DNA from: Acidimicrobiales bacterium
GTDB lineage: Bacteria > Actinomycetota > Acidimicrobiia > Acidimicrobiales > RAAP-2
Length of the DNA stretch: 5,370 nucleotides
Direction: 5' to 3'
Assembly: GCA_017883105.1 (NCBI GenBank)
Contig: JADGOF010000186.1
Location: forward strand, 1-5,370
Positions 1 to 4,768 of the stretch are shown here, one piece after another (within the stretch, counting starts at the first letter, position 1; the number at the start of each line of letters is the position of its first letter). The notes beneath the pieces were generated by a model that worked only from the letters and a program-made list of their open reading frames with translations, was not told the origin of the DNA and did not search any database. The translations under genes were made by a program, and so were the position numbers.

Positions 1-69
1 CCGACGGCAACCAAGGCGACTTCACCCAAGACCAGCCGCACCCGCACGGCGGCCAAGCGTCAGGGGTAG
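1..69 (+). CDS. C-terminal end of an unidentified upstream protein (partial)
   Basis: Reading from base 1 gives 22 codons and a TAG stop at 67-69. The tail is rich in Lys, Arg, Thr, Ser, Ala and Pro (it ends TAAKRQG) with no hydrophobic stretch, so it looks like a disordered basic C-terminal extension. Such tails occur on DNA- or RNA-binding proteins and on many actinobacterial regulators, but nothing here identifies the family. Most of the gene lies outside the window. The frame is an inference from composition, and a chance open frame of 22 codons in GC-rich DNA is possible. Confidence 0.45.
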   Translation, partial: PTATKATSPKTSRTRTAAKRQG

Positions 70-119
70 GCCAGGGGCCCCAAAACTGCGAAAGTCGAGA
101 GGTACCCAGAGTGTTCGAA

Positions 120-148
120 TTGCACCGATGTAACCCAGGTCCTACAGT
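120..148 (+). promoter_or_regulatory. Candidate sigma-A-type promoter for the Rpf gene
   Basis: TTGCAC at 120-125 and TACAGT at 143-148 are separated by exactly 17 bases, the usual spacing for a housekeeping sigma factor. The -10 box fits the actinobacterial TAnnnT rule. The -35 box keeps only TTG of the consensus. Transcription would start near 154, giving a very long leader for the gene at 550. The match is by eye, and a promoter closer to the gene is not excluded. Confidence 0.35.
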
Positions 149-494
149 GACTGAACTCGATCGTCCAGACGTAGTCGGGTCACGGGGCAGCGCATCACCG
201 GCCGCCCGGGTGCAAGTCGCACCCCTGTCGGCGTGGTCCTCCTCCGTCCGGTACCGGCAGTGTGGCGCGACATCCGATCCCGTAGGGACGGAACGGTCCG
301 CACCCCCGGTTGCATCGAACACCTATGGCCCGATCCACCATCCAGTCTCCCAGCCCGTCCGAGGTCGCCACACGCTGACCTGATCAGGGTTTCCCCGTCT
401 GCACCTCGTACGGACCTCATTGCAAGTCCAGAGCGCCCTGCCCTCCCCGGCACCGACTCGCGAGACGAATGCGCCAGAGACGGTCGCCCGCATT

Positions 495-538
495 CCGAAG
501 CCAACCTCGAAGCCCTTCGGGCTTTCGCGACTTTGAGG
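495..538 (+). promoter_or_regulatory. Mutually exclusive RNA stems, one covering the Rpf gene's Shine-Dalgarno
   Basis: Three stems compete for the same bases. CCTCGAAG (505-512) can pair with CTTTGAGG (531-538) over 8 bp including one G-U, burying most of the ribosome binding site GAGGAG (535-540). CGAAGCCC (508-515) can instead pair with GGGCTT and CG (519-524 and 526-527, one bulged T) around a TTC loop, leaving the site free. CCGAAG (495-500) can also pair with CTTCGG (515-520). No run of T follows the hairpin, so translational control is more likely than transcription termination. The pairing is directly visible; the switching function is inference. Confidence 0.4.
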
Positions 539-540
539 AG
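535..540 (+). promoter_or_regulatory. Ribosome binding site of the Rpf gene
   Basis: GAGGAG lies 9 bases before the ATG at 550. It decides the start, because the reading frame stays open further upstream to 469, where no comparable site precedes a start codon. Confidence 0.75.
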
Positions 541-549
541 GCGCACGCT

Positions 550-1011
550 ATGCGCAAGCACCGCATCACCTTTGCATCGGTGGCCACGGCCGCCGTCGCC
601 GTCGTCACCATTCAACCGTCGGTTTCATCATCAGCCGCCGCAGGGACCCGATCGGCGCAGCCGACCAAGCCCACCGGCACCGTCACCATCGCCCTGTCCA
701 CCTTCATCGCCGCGCCGATCGTGGCCACCACACCCGCCCAACCCGTGCCGGTTGCCGCTCCGGCCAAGGGCGCGTCCACCGGGGTGTGGGCGACACTCCG
801 CCAGTGCGAATCGGGCGGCAACTACAGCATCGACACCGGCAACGGGTACTACGGGGCCTATCAGTTCTCCCCCGCCACCTGGCACGGGCTGGGCTACACG
901 GGTTTCCCCAGCCAAGCACCGCCGACCATGCAGGACCACGCGGCCCGACAGCTCGAGGCCCGCAGCGGCTGGGGTCAGTGGCCCGCCTGTTCGCGCCAGT
1001 TGGGCCTGTAG
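550..1011 (+). CDS. rpf: Secreted resuscitation-promoting factor (Rpf) domain protein, lysozyme-like muralytic enzyme
   Basis: This gene encodes 153 aa. Residues 1-31 form a signal peptide: a basic start (MRKHR), a hydrophobic Ala/Val-rich core, then a small-residue cleavage region near SSSAAAG. A Thr/Pro/Ala-rich linker runs to about residue 75. Residues 79-153 are an Rpf transglycosylase domain: WATLRQCESGGNY with the catalytic Glu at 87, then TGNGYYGAYQFSPATW, and a C-terminal WGQWPACSRQLGL. Cys86 and Cys147 correspond to the conserved disulfide pair of Rpf proteins. Family members cleave peptidoglycan glycan strands outside the cell and promote regrowth of dormant cells. With no LysM, G5 or other wall-binding module, it is a minimal short Rpf. 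The ATG is set by GAGGAG nine bases upstream. The long leader suggests post-transcriptional control. The family call is secure; a role in this organism's resuscitation is inferred. Confidence 0.93.
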   Translation: MRKHRITFASVATAAVAVVTIQPSVSSSAAAGTRSAQPTKPTGTVTIALSTFIAAPIVATTPAQPVPVAAPAKGASTGVWATLRQCESGGNYSIDTGNGYYGAYQFSPATWHGLGYTGFPSQAPPTMQDHAARQLEARSGWGQWPACSRQLGL

Positions 1012-1016
1012 GGCCC
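1002..1016 (+). terminator. Short hairpin across the Rpf stop codon, possible weak terminator
   Basis: GGGCC (1002-1006) and GGCCC (1012-1016) form a 5-bp stem with a 5-base loop containing most of the TAG stop. It lies between two convergent genes whose ends are 13 bases apart, so it could act on both transcripts. There is no T-run on either side, so it does not meet the usual intrinsic terminator pattern. Confidence 0.22.
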
Positions 1017-1024
1017 GGGTCCGC

Positions 1025-2281
1025 TCAGCCGGTCGGCACCTGGTCCATCTGGTCGTCCAACCAGTCGAAGGTGACCTGGGCCGAAAGGCGGATGTTGTCC
1101 GACTGGCAGTGGGTGGAGGCACCGTCCTCCGGCCGGAACACCACGGGACTGACCGGCCCTCCGACGTCGTTCACGAATGCATCGAACTGGGCGCGCGGCT
1201 CGATGCCCTCGCGGTCGCCGATCAGGGCCAGCGTCGGGCAGGTGATGTCCGCGGCCCGGTCGCCCAGGCGATAGTCGGCGATGGCGTCCCGCCATGCATG
1301 GAACGACGGCACGCCGAACCGGTCGCAGATCGCCGCGATTCCCCACTGCATCTGGCGGGGCATCAAGTCCTCCGGCACGCCGATGACGTCCGCCGGCCGG
1401 ACATCCCGGCTCATGCGGAACACCTTGGTCCCCACCCATGCCTCCATGTATCGGCCCATGTCGACCATCGGAGGATTGGCCACCAGGGCCCGCACCCGGT
1501 GATCGACGGCTGCGCTACGAGCGGCGAAGTAGGAACCGAAGCTCTGGCCGGCCAGAGCCAGCCGGTTTGGGTCGACGTCGGGGCGACGAACCAGCTCGTC
1601 GATCACCGCGGCGATCGGCACGTCGTAGTCGGGCCGGAAGGTCATCGAAGGGTTGCTACGCATGCAACCGGGCTGGCCGGGGCCATCGAACACGAACACG
1701 TTCCATCCCCGCTCCGCTCCGGGTGCCCCCAGGTGGAAGTAGAGCTCCTCGGCACTGGAGTCGAATCCGCCGACCCCGATGAGCGTGGGCAGGCGACCGT
1801 CGGAGCCTGACGCCACCGAGGCCGGCGGGCGAACCAGGTAGCCGGGAAGGGCGCCGCCCTCGAAGGGGATCTCGAGCCGCTGCACCGGAGGGTCGAGCAG
1901 TGCTGCGGCCTCGGCGAAGCAGGCCTGGCTGCGCTCGCCCGTTCGGTACGCCTCTCCGGTGACCCCTTCGGCGTAGTACTCGGCGGTCCGATAGTAGGTC
2001 GATGCCCGAAGCAAGTGATCACGACCGCTCACCCTCCGGCCGGCCCCCAGGCACGCTCTCCCCCGCTCCTCGACCCGCTGGGCCAACCGCTCGAACCCGA
2101 GCGCCCAGCTTTTGGGGCTCCCGTCGGTGATCTCCGCCACCAAGGCCAGGCACTCGCCGACGGTGGAGCCGCCGTAATCGGCCACGCCCAACGCCCGGAT
2201 CAGCTGATAGTTGAACTCATCGTCCCGGAAGCCCTCCACCCGGATGGCACTGCGAACGACGTCGGAGTCTTCGAAGGACAC
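1025..2281 (-). CDS. Alpha/beta hydrolase with helical N-terminal domain (FrsA / DHPON hydrolase / Ayg1-like)
   Basis: The predicted protein has 418 aa. Residues 1-135 look helical and include RASTYYRTAEYY, a segment type seen before the catalytic domain in the FrsA, 2,6-dihydroxypseudooxynicotine hydrolase and fungal Ayg1 group. The alpha/beta core follows: IGVGGFDSSAEELYF (oxyanion region, about 168-182), FVFDGPGQPG (196-205), the nucleophile elbow GQSFG with Ser247, Asp356 in LIGDREG and His391 in GASTH, so the triad is complete. Relatives cleave C-C, ester or amide bonds; the substrate here cannot be read from sequence. No signal peptide is seen, so it is probably cytoplasmic. The start chosen is GTG at 2281, preceded by the purine-rich AGAAGAGAG. 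An in-frame ATG at 2344 would add 21 residues but has no ribosome binding site. The gene is divergent from the amidase gene at 2374 and convergent with the Rpf gene. Confidence 0.85.
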   Translation of the reverse strand: MSFEDSDVVRSAIRVEGFRDDEFNYQLIRALGVADYGGSTVGECLALVAEITDGSPKSWALGFERLAQRVEERGRACLGAGRRVSGRDHLLRASTYYRTAEYYAEGVTGEAYRTGERSQACFAEAAALLDPPVQRLEIPFEGGALPGYLVRPPASVASGSDGRLPTLIGVGGFDSSAEELYFHLGAPGAERGWNVFVFDGPGQPGCMRSNPSMTFRPDYDVPIAAVIDELVRRPDVDPNRLALAGQSFGSYFAARSAAVDHRVRALVANPPMVDMGRYMEAWVGTKVFRMSRDVRPADVIGVPEDLMPRQMQWGIAAICDRFGVPSFHAWRDAIADYRLGDRAADITCPTLALIGDREGIEPRAQFDAFVNDVGGPVSPVVFRPEDGASTHCQSDNIRLSAQVTFDWLDDQMDQVPTG

Positions 2282-2308
2282 GACACTCTCTTCTCTACGG
2301 ATGGGCTC

Positions 2309-2329
2309 CACCGGGCACGGGACCCGGTG
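2309..2329. repeat. Perfect 7-bp inverted repeat in the divergent intergenic region
   Basis: CACCGGG (2309-2315) and CCCGGTG (2323-2329) are perfect inverted copies around a 7-base loop. A second, overlapping inverted repeat, CGGTG-TG-CACCG, occupies 2325-2336. The site lies between divergent start codons at 2281 and 2374. It could be an operator shared by both genes or a hairpin in the minus-strand leader. GC-rich inverted repeats of this size also arise by chance. Confidence 0.3.
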
Positions 2330-2362
2330 TGCACCGCTGGTCATTGTGCCCGAAGTCCGGCC

Positions 2363-2368
2363 TACCCT
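2363..2368 (+). promoter_or_regulatory. -10 box of a probably leaderless amidase transcript
   Basis: TACCCT ends 5 bases before the ATG at 2374, which places the expected transcription start at or next to the first base of the start codon. No Shine-Dalgarno sequence precedes that ATG. Both facts fit a leaderless mRNA, which is common in Actinobacteria. I see no good -35 box. Confidence 0.45.
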
Positions 2369-2373
2369 GTGAC

Positions 2374-3267
2374 ATGCGAGTGGCGGCCATCCAGACAACC
2401 GCAGGTCCGGTGCGGGACGCCAATCTCGAGGGTGCCGCCGTCCTGGTGGAGGAGGCGGCCCGGGACGGTGCCGAACTGATCGTCCTGCCCGAGTACTTCT
2501 CGGTTGCCGGCAGCCCCGACCACCTGCGCCGAAACGCCGAAGCACTCGACGGACCCACGGTGGCCTGGGCCTCGAAGCTGGCCCACCGTTGGCACGTGCG
2601 GATCCTGGCCGGCAGCTTCCCCGAGCACACCGACCCGGGCCGGGCCACCGATGACCGGCTCCACAACACCAGCTGCCTGGTTGGGCCGACCGGATCCGTC
2701 GAGGCGGTGTACCGCAAGGTGCACCTCTTCGACGTGCAACTCGGCGGCGTCACCTTCCTCGAATCGGCGACCATCGCCCCTGGACAGGAGCTGTGTGTCG
2801 CACCCCTCGACCCCTCGTCGGCAGCCGGTGGTGCCCCGACGGCGCAGCTCGGGCTCTCGATCTGTTACGACCTGCGTTTCCCCGAGGTCTACCGCATCTT
2901 GACCCTGCGAGGCGCCACGGTGATCGCCGTACCGGCCGCCTTCACCGCCGCCACCGGCCCCGCCCACTGGGAACTGTTGCTGCGGGCCCGGGCCGTGGAG
3001 AACCAGGTCTTTGTCATCGGCGCGGGCCAGGTTGGGGCCCTGCCTTCGGGCATGCCGGCCTGCCATGGCCACTCCATGGTGGTCGATCCGTGGGGAACGA
3101 TCCTCGCCGAACGAGTCGAGCCCACGCCTGGCGTAGTGGTGGCCGACCTCGACTTCGCACAGGAGGTACGGATCCGATCGGAGCTGCCGGTGCTGGCAAA
3201 CCGTCGACCTGAGGCGTACCGTTGGTCCGATGACGACACCAGGGGCAAAGCAGAGTCGGACCAGTAG
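2374..3267 (+). CDS. Carbon-nitrogen hydrolase, NIT1/NIT2-like amidase (nitrilase superfamily)
   Basis: This gene encodes 297 aa, a normal length for the family. The Glu-Lys-Cys triad is complete: Glu40 in LIVLPEYF, Lys115 in YRKVHLFDV and Cys164 in LSICYDLRFPE. The combination YRKVHLFDV, TFLES and ICYDLRFPE matches the branch holding deaminated-glutathione amidase (NIT1) and omega-amidase (NIT2). Those enzymes hydrolyse amides of 2-oxo acids, such as deaminated glutathione or 2-oxoglutaramate, as metabolite repair. Choosing between these substrates, or another amide, is not possible by eye. No signal peptide is seen, so it should be cytoplasmic. The ATG at 2374 is chosen because MRVAAIQ is the typical first strand; a GTG at 2329 would add 15 unconserved residues. 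The gene is likely leaderless and is followed on the same strand by an alpha/beta hydrolase. Confidence 0.9.
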   Translation: MRVAAIQTTAGPVRDANLEGAAVLVEEAARDGAELIVLPEYFSVAGSPDHLRRNAEALDGPTVAWASKLAHRWHVRILAGSFPEHTDPGRATDDRLHNTSCLVGPTGSVEAVYRKVHLFDVQLGGVTFLESATIAPGQELCVAPLDPSSAAGGAPTAQLGLSICYDLRFPEVYRILTLRGATVIAVPAAFTAATGPAHWELLLRARAVENQVFVIGAGQVGALPSGMPACHGHSMVVDPWGTILAERVEPTPGVVVADLDFAQEVRIRSELPVLANRRPEAYRWSDDDTRGKAESDQ

Positions 3268-3343
3268 GAGTTCAGCAAGCGGAGCGGAGGCCATCGACCA
3301 AGCCGATGGATCGGGACATGTCACCCCTCCCTTCGAGGTGGGA

Positions 3344-4162
3344 ATGTTCGACTCCTACGGGATCCGGCTGTACTACGAGATCCACGGTCACGGGCCCCGG
3401 GTGCTGGTGTTCCTGCACGGGATCCTGATGGACTCCAACATGAACCGGCGCCTGGCCACCGATCTGGCCGCCAGGGGCAACCGGGTGATCCTGCTCGACA
3501 TGCCGGGCCACGGCCTGTCGGAAAAGCCCAAGCGGGCCTCGTTCCACCGGATGGACACCTACGCCCGGCATGTGATCAACCTGCTCGACCATGTCGGGGT
3601 CGACAAGGCGGTGATCGGGGGCGTGTCGTTGGGCGGCAACGTGAGCCTGCTGGCCGCTGCCCAGAATCCCGAGCGTGTGCAGGCCCTGATCGTCGAGATG
3701 CCCGTGCTCGAGTGGGCGCTTCCGGCTGCCGCCCTCACCTTCACCCCCTTACTGCTGGCCGTGCACTTCGCCCGGCCGGTGGTGAGCAAAGTGGCGTCCG
3801 TCTTCCGATGGCTTCCCCGCACCGGAAACGGACCGTTGGACAGTGTCATGAACTCCCTGTCCAACGACCCGGTGGAGACGGCCGCCGTGCTGCACGGCAT
3901 TCTGGCCGGCCCCATCGCGCCCACCGTCGGACAGCGAGCCGCCATGGACATCCCCGCCCTGGTGGTCGGTCACCAGGTCGATCGGATCCATCCGTTCCAC
4001 GACGCCGAACAGCTGTCCCGGCGCCTGCCCAAGGGCCAGTTGCTGCAGGCCAACTCCGTGCTCGAGCTGCGGGTCCACCCCGAGCGCCTCACTGCAGAGT
4101 TCAGCCAATTCATCGATGATGCCTGGCTCGACTCCACCGAGCACAACCGCCAGGCCGGCTGA
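3344..4162 (+). CDS. Alpha/beta-fold hydrolase
   Basis: This gene encodes 272 aa, typical of single-domain alpha/beta hydrolases. Motifs in order are FLHGILMDSN (oxyanion HG at 25-26), LLDMPGHGLSEKP (50-62), the nucleophile elbow GGVSLGGN with Ser95, the acid Asp213 in GHQVDRIHP, and His245 in ELRVHPERL. The triad is complete. The cap region (about 118-200) has hydrophobic stretches, suggesting a hydrophobic substrate, but the reaction (ester, lactone, epoxide or haloalkane) cannot be assigned. The ATG at 3344 is chosen because GAGGTG lies just before it and the fold begins at once. An in-frame ATG at 3230 would add 38 polar residues and overlap the amidase gene by 38 bases. The gene lies 76 bases after the amidase gene and may be co-transcribed with it. 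It ends 5 bases from the convergent arfB. Confidence 0.87.
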   Translation: MFDSYGIRLYYEIHGHGPRVLVFLHGILMDSNMNRRLATDLAARGNRVILLDMPGHGLSEKPKRASFHRMDTYARHVINLLDHVGVDKAVIGGVSLGGNVSLLAAAQNPERVQALIVEMPVLEWALPAAALTFTPLLLAVHFARPVVSKVASVFRWLPRTGNGPLDSVMNSLSNDPVETAAVLHGILAGPIAPTVGQRAAMDIPALVVGHQVDRIHPFHDAEQLSRRLPKGQLLQANSVLELRVHPERLTAEFSQFIDDAWLDSTEHNRQAG

Positions 4163-4167
4163 GGATT

Positions 4168-4596
4168 TCAGTCGTCGAAGTCGGGACGGCGGGAGCGCTT
4201 GCGTTCGGACAGTTGACGTTTTGCCGTCAGCCGGCGCTCCTTGGCCCCACGTGAAGGACGGGTCGGACGCCTCGGCTTCTCCACGCGTAGGGCGTCCACC
4301 ATGCGCTGGCGGAATCGGTCCACGGCCAACTGGCGATTGCGGCCCTGGGATCGCTCGTCGTCGGCCACCACCCTGACTTCGGGTCCGATCCGATCGATCA
4401 GCCGGGCCCGCTGGTTCGGGCCCAGGGAAGGCGACCCCGCCACGTCGAACCGGAGCTCGACCCGGGTGTTCACCTTGTTGGCATGTTGTCCGCCAGGACC
4501 GCCGCTCGGACTGAACTTGAACTGCAGCTCGGAAAGGGGGATCCGAAGCGACGAAGTGATCCGCACCGCGTCGACATGGTCTTCGGGACCACTCAT
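4168..4596 (-). CDS. arfB: Alternative ribosome-rescue factor ArfB (peptidyl-tRNA hydrolase, YaeJ/ICT1 type)
   Basis: The protein has 142 aa, close to E. coli ArfB. Residues 31-50 carry the class I release-factor signature SGGPGGQHANKVNT, with the catalytic GGQ at 35-37. The C-terminal third (about 104-137) is a highly basic tail containing EKPRRPTRPSRGAKERRL, which in ArfB enters the empty mRNA channel of stalled ribosomes. The release-factor codon-recognition domains are absent, which separates it from RF1 and RF2. The factor hydrolyses peptidyl-tRNA on ribosomes stalled at mRNA ends lacking a stop codon, as a partner or backup to tmRNA. Its own Shine-Dalgarno is weak (AGGGG about 10 bases upstream). 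The start ATG overlaps the stop of a small upstream ORF as ATGA, suggesting translational coupling. It is convergent with the alpha/beta hydrolase gene, and no terminator hairpin is visible in the 5-base gap. Confidence 0.93.
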   Translation of the reverse strand: MSGPEDHVDAVRITSSLRIPLSELQFKFSPSGGPGGQHANKVNTRVELRFDVAGSPSLGPNQRARLIDRIGPEVRVVADDERSQGRNRQLAVDRFRQRMVDALRVEKPRRPTRPSRGAKERRLTAKRQLSERKRSRRPDFDD

Positions 4597-4721
4597 GGCC
4601 CGGGATCCCCTGCGGACCGATGGTCGACGATCGGTCCGGGAAGTCCGATACGCGGAGCGGCGGCGTCGACCATCTCGTCATCGACCGGGCCGGTGGGCAC
4701 TCCGTCGTCCGCCACGCTCAC
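4593..4721 (-). CDS. Small ORF (42 aa) translationally coupled to arfB, function unknown
   Basis: I recognise no family. The ORF starts at GTG (4721) with a strong GGAGG eight bases upstream and runs 42 codons. Its TGA overlaps the arfB ATG as ATGA. The product begins MSVADDGVPTG when GTG is read as Met. It is acidic and Asp/Pro/Gly-rich, with no cysteine, membrane segment or signal peptide. About three quarters of codons end in G or C, compatible with coding but below the neighbouring genes. A second in-frame GTG at 4730 would add three residues, and an in-frame TAG just upstream (4743-4741) bounds the ORF. It may be a real small protein, or a leader ORF that delivers ribosomes to arfB. The ribosome binding site plus the overlap is the evidence; the function is unknown. 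Confidence 0.5.
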   Translation of the reverse strand: MSVADDGVPTGPVDDEMVDAAAPRIGLPGPIVDHRSAGDPGP

Positions 4722-4729
4722 CGGTCGCA

Positions 4730-4734
4730 CCTCC
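4730..4734 (-). promoter_or_regulatory. Shine-Dalgarno of the small ORF upstream of arfB
   Basis: On the minus strand GGAGG (within CTGGAGGTG) lies 8 bases before the GTG at 4721, near-ideal spacing. It is the strongest ribosome binding site near arfB, since arfB itself has only a weak one. Confidence 0.5.
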
Positions 4735-4736
4735 AG

Positions 4737-4742
4737 AACCTA
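4737..4742 (-). promoter_or_regulatory. Candidate -10 box for the small ORF and arfB
   Basis: TAGGTT on the minus strand fits TAnnnT. It lies 6 bases before an in-frame GTG at 4730, the same layout as the TACACT-N6-ATG of the divergent gene. If used, the mRNA would begin near that GTG, making the Shine-Dalgarno at 4730-4734 ineffective and the ORF leaderless. The two readings compete. No -35 box is evident. Confidence 0.27.
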
Positions 4743-4756
4743 GGCCACGCCCGCTC

Positions 4757-4762
4757 TACACT
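4757..4762 (+). promoter_or_regulatory. -10 box of a probably leaderless dehydrogenase transcript
   Basis: TACACT ends 6 bases before the ATG at 4769. The intervening bases CGACCA contain no Shine-Dalgarno, so the mRNA probably starts at the initiation codon. This is the same arrangement as at 2363-2376. No clear -35 box is seen. Confidence 0.48.
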
Positions 4763-4768
4763 CGACCA

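Larger units (their letters stand above)
70..549 (+). other. Gene-free region: probable promoter and long structured leader of the Rpf gene
   Basis: I see no convincing coding region in these 480 bases. Open frames here lack homology-like motifs and the strong G/C third-position bias of the neighbouring genes. Supported contents are a candidate promoter (120-148) and several local inverted repeats. These are GGGTGC/GCACCC with a 5-base loop (208-224), the palindrome CCGGTACCGG (248-257), TCCC/GGGA (278-288), the palindrome CCTGATCAGG (379-388), and the alternative stems next to the ribosome binding site (495-538). If transcription starts near 154 the leader is about 395 nt, long enough for a cis-regulatory RNA. 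No known riboswitch class could be matched by eye. Confidence 0.5.

Noticed and set aside
69..81. GGGGCCCC-centred repeat after the upstream gene as a terminator
   Set aside because: The possible stem GGCC/GGCC is only 4 bp and no T-run follows.
111..383. 90-aa plus-strand ORF with GTG start and AGAGG eight bases upstream
   Set aside because: The ribosome site is plausible, but third-position G/C is low at the start of the frame, the translation has no motif or domain-like pattern, and the candidate rpf promoter lies inside it.
211..428. Direct repeat TGCAAGTC at 211-218 and 421-428
   Set aside because: A single 8-base repeat is expected by chance in a region of this size.
469..549. Upstream in-frame start extending the Rpf protein by 27 residues
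   Set aside because: It would place an Arg/Ser/Pro-rich segment before a normal signal peptide, while the ATG at 550 has GAGGAG at 9 bases.
143..549. c-di-AMP (ydaO) or cobalamin riboswitch in the rpf leader
   Set aside because: I looked for the ydaO elements (GGGGAACCC-like, GGGGUGAAUC and CAGCUAAC cores) and for the cobalamin box (GCCACTGT). None is present. GGGTGCAAGTC at 208-218 only superficially resembles part of the cobalamin consensus.
142..615. Minus-strand open frame(s) upstream of and into rpf
   Set aside because: The translations are low-complexity Arg/Gly/Ser-rich, overlap the secure start of the Rpf gene and lack a ribosome binding site I could trust.
233..1810. Very long plus-strand open frame (525 aa)
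   Set aside because: It runs antisense through the minus-strand hydrolase and out of frame through the Rpf gene. Its translation is Arg/Pro/Ser/Gly/His-rich with no motifs. Long antisense frames are expected where third positions are nearly all G or C.
2362..3324. 320-aa minus-strand open frame opposite the amidase gene
   Set aside because: It is antisense to a gene with a complete Glu-Lys-Cys triad, and its translation has no recognisable pattern.
3749..4681. 310-aa minus-strand open frame overlapping arfB and the alpha/beta hydrolase
   Set aside because: It overlaps two genes with full catalytic motifs and is itself motif-free, so it is a GC-bias shadow.
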